From: Paracamarosporium sp. OC-R06-R3
Taxonomy: Eukaryota > Ascomycota > Dothideomycetes > Pleosporales > Didymosphaeriaceae
Assembly (NCBI GenBank): GCA_019828545.1
Contig: JACVRA010000161.1
Span: 372,001 to 436,000 of the forward strand
Reading direction: 5' to 3'
Length of the DNA: 64,000 nt
Under the pieces are notes generated by a model, which was not told where the DNA came from, searched no databases, and worked only from the letters and a program-made list of their open reading frames with translations. The position numbers and the translations under genes were made by a program. This document shows, piece by piece, positions 53,449 through 64,000 of this stretch (positions within the stretch are counted from its first letter, which is position 1; each line of letters begins with the position of its first letter).

Positions 53449-55465
53449 GCTGGCCACGTTTCGCGGACAGCGCCAAATCATGTCAAGAATTTTTGCTGCA
53501 ACTGCTACTACAAGATACCCATACAAAATGCGAAGGCCAAGATCTAGGTCTGTTCTACTTGCGAAGTTCCTCAAGTTTCTCGCGTCTGGTGGGCGCACTG
53601 CACCCAAGCCCAAAAAGTGCACTGCGCAGGTATTCATTTAACCTTCACCTGTCCATGCTTCCGCAGTCCAAGCCCCAACACCGCCACTCACCCTTCCACC
53701 CAACGCCACCTCAAAAGACCTCAAAAAGACCTTAAGATACACTTCTATCCTCCACCTAACCCAAACCCCCCACCCAAGCCCCATCAGCACTCCCTTTCAA
53801 ACCTACACCACATCGCTCTCGCCATCCTTTCGTTCCCACCCCTGTAAACCCCATCACCCACCGCCTCCCCTCCCCAAAACACAACACCCCCTGTCACACC
53901 CCTTTCCCCACCTCCAACCTTCTCCCGCCCCCACGCATCCCAATTCCCTTCCTCGCAATACCACCTAGCCGGTCTAAACAACGGTCCACAAGCAGATCAT
54001 ACGCACAGCAAACGTACCCAGCCATCAGTCATCGTGAGCGAAACATAAGACCCAGCACCCGAGCAAAAACACAACTTAATCGCGGTTTTGAGACGGGCGG
54101 GTAGTCTGATGCATTCCTTTCCTTTACATTCCGTTCCAGCTTTGACACCACGTTACGTTAAGTGATATGTGCGTGTCCAGAACATCGTCCGTCCTTAGGT
54201 GGTTGATGAAGGGGTGGATGTAAGGGATGATGGGGATGAAGTGGGGGTTGGTCGTGGTGATGGCGATGATGATGACGACGATGCTGGTGATGATGCTGGC
54301 GATGGGTGCGGTGTTTGCGGATACAGGGTAGGTTGCGAGTTCAGGAGAGAGAGGACGTGCATGTTGCGTTGGTGAGTAGGGAGTGTAGGCGGGGTGATTG
54401 AGATGAGGGTTGTTGATGAAGGTTATTGGAGGTTACTAGAGAGGGTTGCTGGAAAAGGTATATGTATAGGTGAGCTGGTTGGAGGTGGAAGTTGTGTTCC
54501 CGGTATGGGCTTGAGCTTTGGTGTTGGTGTTGGTGTTGCGGTTCAAATTGGTCGTGGTCGTGTTCGCGTTCCGACAGACAAGTACACTCTCGCAACAAGT
54601 CATCACCTACCTCCTATCCCTTATATACTATTCTTTCCCATCCACAAGCTGAACCTCACCTCATCCCATACACCCTTTACGGCCGCGATACCTCCCATCA
54701 CCCCTCGCAGACCCCCACTCTCCCACTCCAAATTCCACGTCAGCACCACACAACTCTGTATCCGAATCACTCACAGCACCCATCCAAAGCCACAACGAAC
54801 CCGAGCTGAAAAACCTCACAAAAGACGCATCGCTTGGTACATGAGTCGAACGTACCGAACGTAACCAGCATACACATGTTTCCACATAGGGACAATAATC
54901 TGGCTTGGCTGACTGAAGGCCTGACTCAGGGTCTGAGCGGCTAGGCCGAAAGGGGGTAGAGGGCGTCGCGAGACGCTTACGAGATGCCAAGGAGAAATGG
55001 AAAACCTCCGAAATGATGGGTTGCGGATGGACTCATTGTCGCGCGACCTGCAACCCGCACAGCAGATTAGGTATATGCTTGGTGGGTCTAACCGCCGTCT
55101 GTCGTCGTGATCTGAGTGTGCGAGCTATATACCTATTTGAGGGATCGTGAGTAGGCCACGCCTGTTTTGAGCAAGACGAACCCTAGAAGTTGGTCCACGC
55201 TCTTGGAGCTTTGACATCCGACGTTGGCGTCTCAACTTTTGGGAAGCAGCTGGTTGAAGATGTTGAAGACAACTCCAGGAAAGAGATGGGAGAATCAGAC
55301 AATACACAAAGTACTCTTAGGATCGATGGAAGAATGCAGAGCTTGCGTGCGTGCACACGGCAAGTATAATAAGATTAAATGTACAGAACGCTCTACTAGA
55401 CGCTCAAAATGATTATAGACGAATACGATATACATGCTCGCTTTCATATTAGCGAACTCAGACTT
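53449..55465. other. Long intergenic stretch with low-complexity sequence
   Basis: About 2 kb without a gene. It has a C-rich stretch (53640-53960), a GAT/GGT-rich stretch near 54220-54310 (gatgatgatgacgacgatgctggtgatgatgctgg) and a ttggtgttggtgttg run near 54517-54540. The composition makes many spurious frames. No motif-bearing frame was found on either strand. Confidence 0.45.
54220..54310. repeat. Imperfect GAT/GGT triplet-rich tract
   Basis: About 90 bases made largely of GAT, GAC, GGT and GTG triplets on the plus strand, not a uniform microsatellite. It is not in a supported gene. Confidence 0.6.
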
Positions 55466-58020
55466 TTACAGGGCCACTGTCATTCCAACGAGGCCTGCGA
55501 CAACAAGCACCAGCGAGCTGCTCATGCTGATCCGCAACGCAGCGCCCTCCTTAGACTCCGAGGGATTCGCAGGGCTAGTAGAAGTGGTAGAGTCAGGCTG
55601 CTTGGCTTCGAAAACGCCACCGGACAGTGAAGACTTGTGTCCCACGCTGCCCTCGACACAGGTCTTGTTTGCATCGCCCCAGTGGGCGTCAACTACCTTC
55701 TCCCACACGGCGGTCACGTTGCGGACCATCTCAGCTGTGTAGAAGAGGCGGCAGTCGGCGGCTTCGTAGACGAATTCGAGAGGTGTGACGGAAGTATCGT
55801 TCCTATTTGCCGTTAGCAGATGTATGGAGATAGCGTAAGTGTTGCCATGTATGACTACTCTGTTACACACAGAGTAGGCCATACCAAGGTCCATACATGG
55901 AACATTGGCTTTTTGGCTGCAATTCTCTAGGAGTAGTGATCGGGGGCTTCTTACATTCGGATGTTATCGCGGAAGTTGACGCGCGTACTGCTCCCACCAC
56001 TCACATCTTTAGTAAACGGCCTCGTTGCGCTCAGCATGGTACCGACCACCGTCTGGTTCAACGACGGATCCCCTCTGGTCGTGAACGTGAGCATATCACG
56101 TATCTCCACGATGTTGTAAACCTGGCCTCCTTTGGTGCCGCCGACAGCCTGCATGGGTCCCGTCTTGGGCAGCCCGCCGATAGCAACCTGTTGAACGCGA
56201 CCCTGCGATTTCATCAGCTCCGAGAAAACGGCGCACGTCGAGCCGCAGGTGCCGTCCGAAAGGAGCACCATGTCTTCGGATTTGAAGACCTGCGTCTTGT
56301 TGAGCTTGTCCACTCTGGCGCCGTAGCCTGTGATGTCAAGGCTGCCAGCACCAGGAGCCTGATCGGAAAATGCGTTGGTCATGTTTCGGCGTTGGAGTGT
56401 TGTCATGTTGGAACCATTGTGGACTTCTGGGCCAAAGTACTCATCCCAGGACTGGAAGGGCTCTTCGTCAATGGTCATAGGGACCTTGTAGTTGAGCCAT
56501 GAAGTGTAAGCCGTGGAAAGGTCGGTGCCATATGGTTCGCGGGCAGCGGTGTTATAAGTATAGTTTGAGAGGATCTTGGTCATCGCCTTACCCGCCAGAT
56601 CGAGCGCCTCGTGTGCATGGAGACTGGTTGCGCCGTAAGGGTAGAGAGACGGAAAGAGCTGTTGGAAGAGATCACTGGTTATAAGGTTAGCTGAGACACA
56701 CGATGTCAAGTCAATGTGAGTAGCACGTACTAGCCCAAATTGATGGTTCCACCCTGGTTACCTCGGATGTCGATGACGAGCTTGGTCTTGCCTTCTTGTT
56801 TGGCTAACTGCAGGAAGGCGCCAACCCCGTCTTGCCACGACGTCCAGTCGTTCCCAGACACATCCAAGGTCACGACACTCAGAACAGCAACGTCGTCATA
56901 GCCCTCACCGGAGAGGAAGAATCCGCCACCCAACTCATGCCATCCCAGTGGCTTCGGATATCCTGTGGGGCTAGGCATTGCACTTGCCGTCGCTTGACGC
57001 GCTTTGTTGGTGTCTCGCTTGTCAACAGTGGAAGAAGTAGTGGTAGGATCTAGAACAGCTGCCAAGTCGTCCGAATCTTGTATGTCATCCCAGAATGTGC
57101 CGGTGACCGCGTAGTTGTCCATCTGGCGAACGGTGCCATTCTCATGTTCAATCGTCGTGTACGCCCCGTCGGGGTAGGCGTTTCGACCGAAAGGCACAAA
57201 GTCATCCGCTTCCGCATTGTTAGCACGCCTGGCTTGGCTCGGGAATAATTGGTTGTAGCGTGCGTTAGCATCGTGGTATTCATAGGTCTCAGCAAAGGCC
57301 TCCGCATAGTCTTCTGCGGTTTGGTTGTTGATCTTTGAGATAGGGGAAGGGGACCAGTCAGCACCCTCGGATTTTAGGATATCATCTACCGTGTGTTAGC
57401 TTCATGTATCCTTTGCACGTGATCGAGGAGAACTTGCGGTAGTCGTAAAGCTTGGGAACCTCTTTTCCGTCGGCCGAGACGGATGCCATTGCAAATGCCT
57501 CCACATCATCACCTCGCTTCCAGCCCCACATTGTGTTGCGGATGTGAGGGCGGAGTTGGAAATGGTAGTCTTGCGCTTTGACCACAGCAGCCTGAATGTC
57601 GCTCATAAGTTCGTACGATGATGTATATTTATCATCGTCCAGGTCTTTTCTTATCGCATCCAAGTTCCCAATGACATCTACACTTCCGCCGTCGATGCCC
57701 TCGGGCGGGTTCTTGTGCCAGGCTAGATTGGCTAAAAACGAGGTGTTAGTTGCTGGAAACAAGAGAGACAGGCGACACTTGCATTGCCAGTTTAGCCAAA
57801 GTTTGTACTCGTCTATCAAAGCTAGATCTTCCTCCTTATTGATGGGAATGGAACTCAAGCATTCTTCAGCTACTGCTGCCAGTACCGCAACTCTGGTTGC
57901 CTGAGAATTTGTGGACAGGGCTCTCGCTCTGTAGCGATAAAGCGTTGAGCATGAGTCGGCTGCGAAAGCTCCGCCCAATGGTAGGACGACTGAGCTAAGG
58001 AAGAGCAAACGAGAGACCAT
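55466..58020 (-). CDS. Secreted GPI-type S41 family peptidase, five exons, 747 aa
   Basis: Exons 58020-57783, 57731-57438, 57385-56731, 56674-55955 and 55802-55466 join in frame. The first two introns (51 and 52 nt) begin with GCAAGT, not GT; both keep a CTAAC branch and a TAG end. Splicing the second gives KLYDYHDILKSEG, the family's text. A signal peptide (about 1-20) is followed by the CPAF-like N-terminal domain, then LVIDIRGNQGGTINLGYDL and LLSDGTCGSTCAVFSEL (putative catalytic Ser541). A Ser/Thr-rich tail and a hydrophobic C-terminus (SSSLVLVVAGLVGMTVAL) suggest a GPI anchor. S41 peptidases are serine endopeptidases related to tail-specific proteases; fungal members are secreted or on the cell surface. 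Biological substrates are unknown. Confidence 0.88.
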
Positions 58021-58895
58021 GATTACGAGGTGACAACCAAGTGAATGGGGGAAAGACCTGGAGGTGGCAATGAGACCTATCCTGCCAGCTGAAGAAACGG
58101 GGAGATCATGGTATCTATAACACCAGCACCCTCAAGGCAGCGAGGCTGCGCCTAGCCGAGTGAGGGTCCCCATGGTAAGCAAAATCTAATGCATATCCTC
58201 AGTCTGCACTCGCGTGGTCGCTCAGCCATCAAAGGGGCCGTACGGCGACCGCTGCTTAGCAGCCGACACCATGTGCCCTGTGCCGACTTCAAGGCACCCA
58301 GATCCTGGCCCCACGCGAGAAAAATCCCTAACCTGAAACCCGTAAAATCGTTACGGTTTTAGGATACACCATGCTTTAATGGATGATCTCTCAAGCTAAC
58401 TTAGGCTTGCTCCACTATCTCAGAAAATAGTACGATAAGCTGAAGTCAAAGTAGAATGGCTGGTGGGGGCTAACTTACAAGTTGGCACGCTGGATTTTGG
58501 CCGGTTCAATTTCAGGTCCGCTTAATTTCCCCCCGGTCGACTTAGACAACACCCAATGAAAGTGGGTCTCACGCTAGTTTCATCAGGGAAGAGGTTGGGG
58601 GCTGAATAGATAAATTTGGCTGCAGCATCCTGCAGGCTGTCGGACGTTCTTGGCATAGCAATCTTAAACCTACATCTACTTCTGTACGGTTAGAAGGCCA
58701 CCGAACATTACAGCATGGTGCTTGCAGCGTTTCACGTGTACAGCTCCGCGCAGGTTCCATTGTCAATGTATGATAGAGGAATACACAAATGTATCAAGTC
58801 TGGCACGCCTGGTCAGATACGATATTTGAAATAGGCTTAACTGTGGCTAGCCGGTTGTTTCAGCCGCATTTCCACTGCTCGTCCTCATTACCATA
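58021..58895. other. Intergenic stretch upstream of peptidase gene
   Basis: About 875 bases with the promoter of the peptidase gene. A partly palindromic cgtaaaatcgttacggtttta is at about 58341-58361. No gene is seen. Confidence 0.4.
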
Positions 58896-59036
58896 CCGTA
58901 GACTTTTGCACAAGCCGGTTAGAGCTAGATCAGTATTAGCCGATCAAATCATTGGACGAAACAATTAAAATAGGATCCGCAACCTCTAGTTTGCTGACGC
59001 TAATTAACTCCAGCCGGCTTGTGCAAAAGTCTACAG
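58896..59036. mobile_element. MITE with 23-bp terminal inverted repeats and TA flanks
   Basis: The left end ccgtagacttttgcacaagc (and gg after it) at 58896-58918 is mirrored at 59014-59036 with one mismatch in 23 bases; the similarity extends inward to about 35 bases with only transitions. The 141-bp element is flanked by TA on both sides (58894-58895 and 59037-59038), the target duplication of Tc1/mariner-type transposition. It encodes nothing, as expected for a non-autonomous element. Confidence 0.85.
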
Positions 59037-59178
59037 TAGAGTTTTGCACATAAGGATTGACTAGCTAATGATGAATAGCCAGTCAGAGACTGTATGTCCC
59101 ACCTTTATCACTTAACACCGAGATTCAATTGGAATTTTGCTATACACTAGTCAGTTCATATATGCAAAAATCTACGGT
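59037..59178. mobile_element. Second, diverged MITE of the same type, adjacent
   Basis: Immediately after the first element, tagagttttgcacataagg at 59037-59055 has an imperfect inverted match near 59157-59178 (atatatgcaaaaatctacgg with a final ta). The ends share the gtaga-ttttgca core with the first element, but the inner parts differ. It is about 142 bp long and non-coding. The two insertions are side by side, sharing or touching a TA. Confidence 0.55.
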
Positions 59179-59411
59179 AGGACATTTACTTGCATCATGA
59201 TGTAAGGGGCTTGACTATCACGTGACCGAGACGAGCAGGGTAGGCGGCTCCAAATCGCGGCGGGGACGAACAATCATCCGAGCCTCGGTAACCCCAGATC
59301 ACTCGTCATTTCCCCGGACATTTCGGTAATACATCACCACCTCAAACTTCTTACGCCTCCAAACATCTCTCCTCGCTCTTCTCCTTGTTGCCTTGCATAT
59401 GCTGTGACACC

Positions 59412-60200
59412 ATGGATAACGCGTCTCTCTTCGACATCAACGGCAAAGTCGTCCTCGTCACTGGCGGAGCGAAAGGCATCGGCCGCATGATCTCCGAAGG
59501 CTTCGTACAGAACGGCGCAAACGTATACATATCCTCCCGCGATGCGAAGGCCTGCGAACAAGCGTGCAAAGAGCTCAATGCGCTCGGGAAAGGAAAAGCA
59601 GACTATATAACAGCAGACCTATACAAAGAAGAAGAGATAACGAAGCTCGCAGCTGAGTTGAAGAAGAGAGAAGGCAAATTGGACGTTCTGGTCAACAACT
59701 CTGGCTCCAATTGGGGCGAGTCATACGACACATATCCCTCCGCCGCATGGGATCGTGTCTTGACCCTCAACTTAAAACGCGTGTTCCAACTCACCCAGGC
59801 CGTAACACCCCTACTCGAAGCAGCCGCCACATCCACCTCCCCTTCCCGCGTCATAAATATCGGCTCCGTCGACGGGCTTCGCGTCCCCGCTCTCGAGACC
59901 TTCGCATACTCTGCATCCAAGGCAGGGCTGCACCACCTCTCCCGTGTACTAGCGTCCCATCTTGGCAGGCGGAACATAACAAGCAATACAATAGCGTGCG
60001 GGCCTTTTCAAAGCAAAATGATGAAGGCGACGCTGGAGAAATTCAAGGATGTGATTGAGAGTGGTGTGCCGCTAGGGAGGATTGGAAGCCCAGAAGATGT
60101 TGCTGGGACATGTATATGGTTGAGCAGTCGGGCGGGAGCCTGGGTGAACGGAGCCACAGTCGCCCTTGATGGAGGGAGCCTGGTTGGTTCGAAGCTATAG
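59412..60200 (+). CDS. Classical short-chain dehydrogenase/reductase, 262 aa
   Basis: An intronless frame starting in a caccATGG context; an earlier in-frame ATG at 59385 would add nine residues without conserved content. The cofactor loop VTGGAKGIG is at 16-24, NNSG at 95-98, the catalytic Ser152 in INIGSVDG, and the active-site Tyr166-x3-Lys170 in AYSASKAG. C-terminal text (GRIGSPEDVAG, then VNGATVALDGGS) is typical of the gluconate/3-oxoacyl reductase-like subgroup. It should be a soluble NAD(P)-dependent oxidoreductase. The substrate is unknown. It lies just after the MITE pair, which may affect its promoter. All catalytic residues are intact. Confidence 0.92.
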   Translation: MDNASLFDINGKVVLVTGGAKGIGRMISEGFVQNGANVYISSRDAKACEQACKELNALGKGKADYITADLYKEEEITKLAAELKKREGKLDVLVNNSGSNWGESYDTYPSAAWDRVLTLNLKRVFQLTQAVTPLLEAAATSTSPSRVINIGSVDGLRVPALETFAYSASKAGLHHLSRVLASHLGRRNITSNTIACGPFQSKMMKATLEKFKDVIESGVPLGRIGSPEDVAGTCIWLSSRAGAWVNGATVALDGGSLVGSKL

Positions 60201-61192
60201 TTGCAAGCTATATGATTAACAAAAATTCGCTGTACTGTGTTCAAATGACATCTTCAGTTCACTCAACATATATCATATGCCTGTAGAGTCCGACTGTTCC
60301 CATAATCTGCTTGAAGACTCCATTGTCGGGCATGCCATGGCCAATACCTCAACACAATACTTTGGCATACCCAACTAACGTACCTAGACGATTTCATCAA
60401 TTGCGCATTGAAGTTTCGCACTTGTAAAGCAGTGCGGATAGAAAATGGAGCGGCAGACATCGTCAAGAAGGAACTCTCCACGAGATCATCGTCAAACGTC
60501 TATACAGACTATACAAAATCTTATACTACGTTTATTAAGCATCGAATCCTGATCTTGGTGTACTCTTAGCCGCCGCAGATGCACCCAACTCCTCCACAAT
60601 CCCTTCTCAGCAGCCTCCCCGCCCTCTTACATTTGGAGCGTTTATGTCGATCGGTTTAGGCCTCACTTGTATTCTGCTCCGTAGTCTTAAATTACGACCT
60701 TGTATCATGATTACTTTCGGTGCAATGCTATAACTTGGGTTTGCCGCAGCTCAAGTGCCAAATACTGCGCTAATGAGGAAGCAACGGAATTACACTCGAT
60801 CAGCCGAAAACGAGACCATTGAAATATAAGAGCAATGATCATCTATATGGTCTCGGAAAGGTATATGTTCAACAAGAATAAAGTATAGGTGGATTTCAAT
60901 TCAGTTATGTATCAGTAGTACAAATAATCAATTTTTATCGATAATTTCCGTGCTGGAGGTTCCTCAAGACTCTAAGAATGGGATGTGACCAGGATACAAA
61001 TTGTTGGAGCATGACTCCTCACTATCCTCACCAAAGTATACATTTGCTATAACTCCAAAGGAAACCTTCAACGAGCAGAACTATATAATCTTACTAATTA
61101 GTAACGGTACAGCATTCAGTACGTAACTCTAACTTTGGAGTCCACAGTCGACTCACCGGGTCTAACACCAGGCCCAACGCTTGTTCGCTTCC
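60201..61192. other. Intergenic stretch between convergent genes
   Basis: About 990 A+T-rich bases. No gene or element recognised. Confidence 0.45.
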
Positions 61193-63059
61193 TTACAATC
61201 CTGATCGCGTCTTTGAGATAAGTTCTGCAGCCCTTCCAGCTATAGCGTAAACCGTGGACACTAGATGACCCGTAACCTGCAAAGGAATGACCGAAGCATC
61301 CACGACACGTACATTCTGTGTATCATACACCCTCAGTCCATTGTCTACTACGCCACCCAGCTCGCGTGACATCATAGCCGCTGTACCCAACACATGGTGA
61401 TTGGCAACCGCTGCAACATCTGTTAGTTTTACTAGTTATGGTTGGTGTGTATGGATAGATCGAATGCCTGAATCATCGTAACACAGATGAACTCACTAGT
61501 GCTCTTGATATAGGACTTCCACTGCTCGTCTGTAGCCTTTGACGGTATTTGATCATTGGTAGGTTTAAGCCTATCCATCACGAGCTTCGCAGCCGGTCCT
61601 ATTGACCACAACCTCTGTGTCAACTGACTGAGAGCAATGAATGACACCTCATCGAAGTTAATCGAGAAGAATCTTGGATCAATGTTGACTTTGTAAGCAC
61701 CATTTTCATCCCTGGCCTGGAGGTGAACGCTCCCTCTGGAGAACGGAAGCAATAACCAAAACTCAGAAGCAATAGTTTCTGATGATGTCATGGTTATTTC
61801 TCCAATAGCAACCTTGTGTTTGAATATTAGGTCGTGTTGATGACGGAATATGGATTCCATTGCCTCCGCGCTCACATGATTGCTGGCAGATGCGATGCTT
61901 TCGGCCCAATTTCGCAAGTTCACTTCCGTGGCTCTGACCGTGCTATATCAGCATTTGAACAACGCATTCGAAGGTTCATGCATTTTCCGGAAACTTACGT
62001 CGCAATTTCCTCCACTTGGTCTTTGGAGATGTCTTCGGCCGTTACAAATGCCGCATAAGGGGTGAAAGCACCTGGAGTCGGGGTTCTCGGAGAGTATGAG
62101 AAAGTCAAGTCTGGCTGATCCTGAAAGTTTTCTCCGACACCAGGAAGGTCGACCCTGACTTTAATACCGAGCCTTTCGAGAAGGGAAGTTCTGCCTATAC
62201 CAGATGCCTCTAGAATTCCTGGGGTGGCTAACGCCCCTGCTGCCAAAATGACTTCGCCGGATTGATCTAGCATAATATCATGAGGCTCACCGTATTTATC
62301 CAGATATCTGACGCCTATGGCTGTCTGCTTGTCTCTGTGAGATTGCTCGTTCCAGACTAGGTTGAGCGCGGTGCCTCGTACAAGACGAAGGTTTGGCCGA
62401 TGAGAAACAGGGTAGTAAAATGCGGTGGCTGCACTTGATCGGAGTCCTGACTCTCTATCCACCATCATTGGGCGAATAGTATAGCCTTCGACCTTTCCAC
62501 CATTCGCATCCTGGCAGCGGGGCACACCCAGAGCTTCCCATGTAGTCGCGAGATCTGAGGGGAAATCTCCCGTGAGTAATTGGCTTGGATGGCTAACTGC
62601 CACTTCACCAGTCCTGCCATGGTATTCCTCAATAAAGCTTATGCCGGCTTTTACTTGATCAGGAGTTGGATCGAAGAAGCGCTCGACACCCTTGTAGAAT
62701 AGCCACAAAGTATTCCAATTCCATCCTTTGGCACCAAGGCGCTCCCAGCCATCTATCTCCAGTGCAGCTGTACGAATGTACATCATACCGTTAATCATGC
62801 TGGTGCCTCCAACAATTTTTCCAGCTGTGAAATCCAGAATTTGATCGTTGAGTTTACTTTGAGGGGTCGATTGATAGCACCAATCAATCGGTGTCTTCGC
62901 ATTTTTGTCACGGTTGAGAGGATCGGTGACGTTCGGGTTGTCGCGATCATCCAAACCAGGCTCAATAAGCACCACTCGTGTGTTTGGGTCAGCCGATAAT
63001 CGATTGGCAACCAGTAGCCTAGAGGTCCCGGCGCCGATGATAATGTAGTCGGTGGACAT
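61193..63059 (-). CDS. GMC-family FAD oxidoreductase, three exons, 571 aa
   Basis: Exons 63059-61999, 61933-61497 and 61410-61193 join in frame; the introns are 65 and 86 nt. The N-terminus YIIIGAGTSRLLVANRLS aligns with the GMC dinucleotide loop (family GAGTAGLVVANRLS), but the third Gly is Arg. Then come IVGGTSMINGMMYIR (GMC signature 1 region), GEVILAAGALATPGILEASGIG (signature 2) and a C-terminal NHHVLGTAAM with the catalytic His region and VDASVIPLQVTGHLVSTVYAIA. The family includes aryl-alcohol, glucose and choline oxidases/dehydrogenases. There is no clear signal peptide, so it is probably intracellular. The Arg in the FAD loop makes activity uncertain; otherwise it is complete. Confidence 0.85.
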
Positions 63060-63587
63060 CCTGTGAGACTTTCTGAGATTGTGTCAACAATGACAGAACC
63101 AAGGGAAGTTGAGAAGATTGACAAAGTTTTGATGTAAGACTGCGAAGGCTATTGCCAGTTTGCAAGTAATCACTGGATTATTGTAGCCTAAAAGTCTTAT
63201 CGATACGAGTGAGGCTCTTGTGGTAAAGAAATTCACATACGGGCTGTGAAGAAGTGTCGTTGCAAAATCAGTGTAATCTGACTTCCATGGTAGTCCCTCA
63301 GCTGATCCTTTTTCCCCGTGTATAGCAGTGTAAATGAATAACACAAAGAAAAATTCACGAACCACGTTGCATTCAAGCTCATCGTGTGAAGAGACCCGTG
63401 CCCCAAGATGAAGTTTCTGACTTCCACAATCAAGCTACTCAAACTCCATACAACATCAATTGACTGTAGCAATAGCTCGACGTTATTAATATTAGTTAGT
63501 ATGACGAACGGTGTGATCGTTAGACAGCTTTGGTTTTTGATTGTCTGTAGAACACAGGGCGCCTGACGCCCCAAACCTACTACGTAA
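63060..63587. other. Intergenic divergent region
   Basis: About 530 bases between the divergent GMC gene and the gene at the window edge. No feature recognised. Confidence 0.4.
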
Positions 63588-64000
63588 TGTCGATACATTT
63601 AGCACCGAAAGTTGCCTTGATTGGCTGTGGTCCGTGGGGTGGAAACTCGCTTAGGTTTTTGCTCAAGAGGGTGCACTTGAAGCTCTCGTTGACGCTATAC
63701 CATCTCAAGCAATTAGGTTGTGTGGGTAACTTGCAGAACGAAGCTACAAAGGCACTCTATTCGTAATTGGGATGATGTTCTCCAAGACAACTCGATCGAT
63801 GCTATCGTCCTAGCTACGCCTGCTCCAAACCACACCGACATGGCAATCACCTCTTTGAATGCTGGAAAGCACACTTTCGTCGAGAAGCCGCTCGCTCTTT
63901 CAATCGAGGATGTGAAGCGCGTTATGGATGCAGCGACAACTGCGATCAGGCTCGTCATGGTCGGTCGCCTGTTTTGGTATCATCCTGCTCTCATCGCCTC
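63588..64000 (+). pseudogene. Partial Gfo/Idh/MocA-type oxidoreductase, frameshifted, cut by window end
   Basis: The ATG at 63588 opens KVALIGCGPWGGNSLR, the NAD(P)-binding start of Gfo/Idh/MocA enzymes. The next conserved block (FAQEGALEALVDAIPSQA) lies in another frame, one base short. A later block runs RNWDDVLQDNSIDAIVLAT, PNHTDMA, HTFVEKPLALS, which includes the family's EKP motif. The gap between the second and third blocks has GT and AG but only ~20 bases between them. It is therefore either a frameshifted gene or one with base errors. The C-terminal half lies outside the window. Confidence 0.6.

Noticed and set aside
53106..53735. 209-aa open frame in another phase of the SPF27 exon
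   Set aside because: SPF27 is a conserved splicing protein in the other phase; this frame is Arg-rich and motif-free.
54394..54864. 156-aa frame in the low-complexity 54-kb region
   Set aside because: It is built from GT-rich repeats and C-rich sequence; no splice context, motif or start signal.
58896..59178. Possible CRISPR-like or hairpin RNA array
   Set aside because: The inverted ends with TA flanks and the lack of spaced direct repeats fit two MITEs; CRISPR arrays are not expected in a fungal nucleus.

Overview
The window is nuclear DNA of a filamentous ascomycete (Pezizomycotina). A Dothideomycete is my best guess, but nothing here proves the class. The signs are short GT-AG introns of about 46-150 nt, often with a CTAAC-like branch site, monocistronic genes on both strands, Zn2Cys6 regulators, a fungal rhodopsin-fold 7TM protein, a UstYa/DUF3328 protein and GPI-type secreted proteins. 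Most gene models below were assembled by hand from exons whose phases agree. No tRNA, rRNA or CRISPR was seen.

Layout. 1-20 kb: F-box protein; divergent pair of a Zn2Cys6 regulator and a cytochrome P450; DUF7053-like protein; two-exon tyrosine phosphatase; RING-H2 protein; a 212-aa orphan; a 94-aa J-domain protein with HSD instead of HPD; a secreted repeat protein; a second RING protein with an Asp zinc ligand. 20-28 kb: a medium-chain reductase, then what looks like an eroding secondary-metabolite cluster. It holds a Zn2Cys6 regulator whose only intron lacks an AG acceptor, a truncated frameshifted flavoprotein, a sister flavoprotein that is intact but lacks the redox CxxC, an O-methyltransferase 5' part abutting a P450 3' end with Cys-to-Tyr at the heme ligand, and an intact class I methyltransferase. 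28-37 kb: a J-domain relic, a five-exon CCCH-like gene, a five-exon UstYa-like gene, a small secreted protein with two Lys-Arg sites, and a 7TM rhodopsin-fold protein.

37-45 kb: a compact, apparently intact cluster of MFS transporter, FAD monooxygenase, phytanoyl-CoA-type dioxygenase and Zn2Cys6 regulator. The two oxygenases are divergent, and TCCGA/TCGGA half-sites crowd the intergenic regions, which suggests a pathway-specific regulon. 45-64 kb: a PARP-like ADP-ribosyltransferase, an SDR with an in-frame stop, an NmrA-like truncated relic, neutral ceramidase divergent from the spliceosomal SPF27/BCAS2 subunit (the core, conserved part of the window), a GPI-type S41 peptidase with two GC-AG introns, two adjacent Tc1/mariner-type MITEs, an SDR, a GMC oxidoreductase and an edge-truncated Gfo/Idh/MocA-like gene that is probably frameshifted.

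The most interesting candidates are the UstYa-like gene with its KR-containing secreted peptide (possible RiPP-type locus), the monooxygenase/dioxygenase cluster with its half-site array, and the decaying cluster at 21.5-27.6 kb. All assignments come from reading motifs; none was checked by database search.
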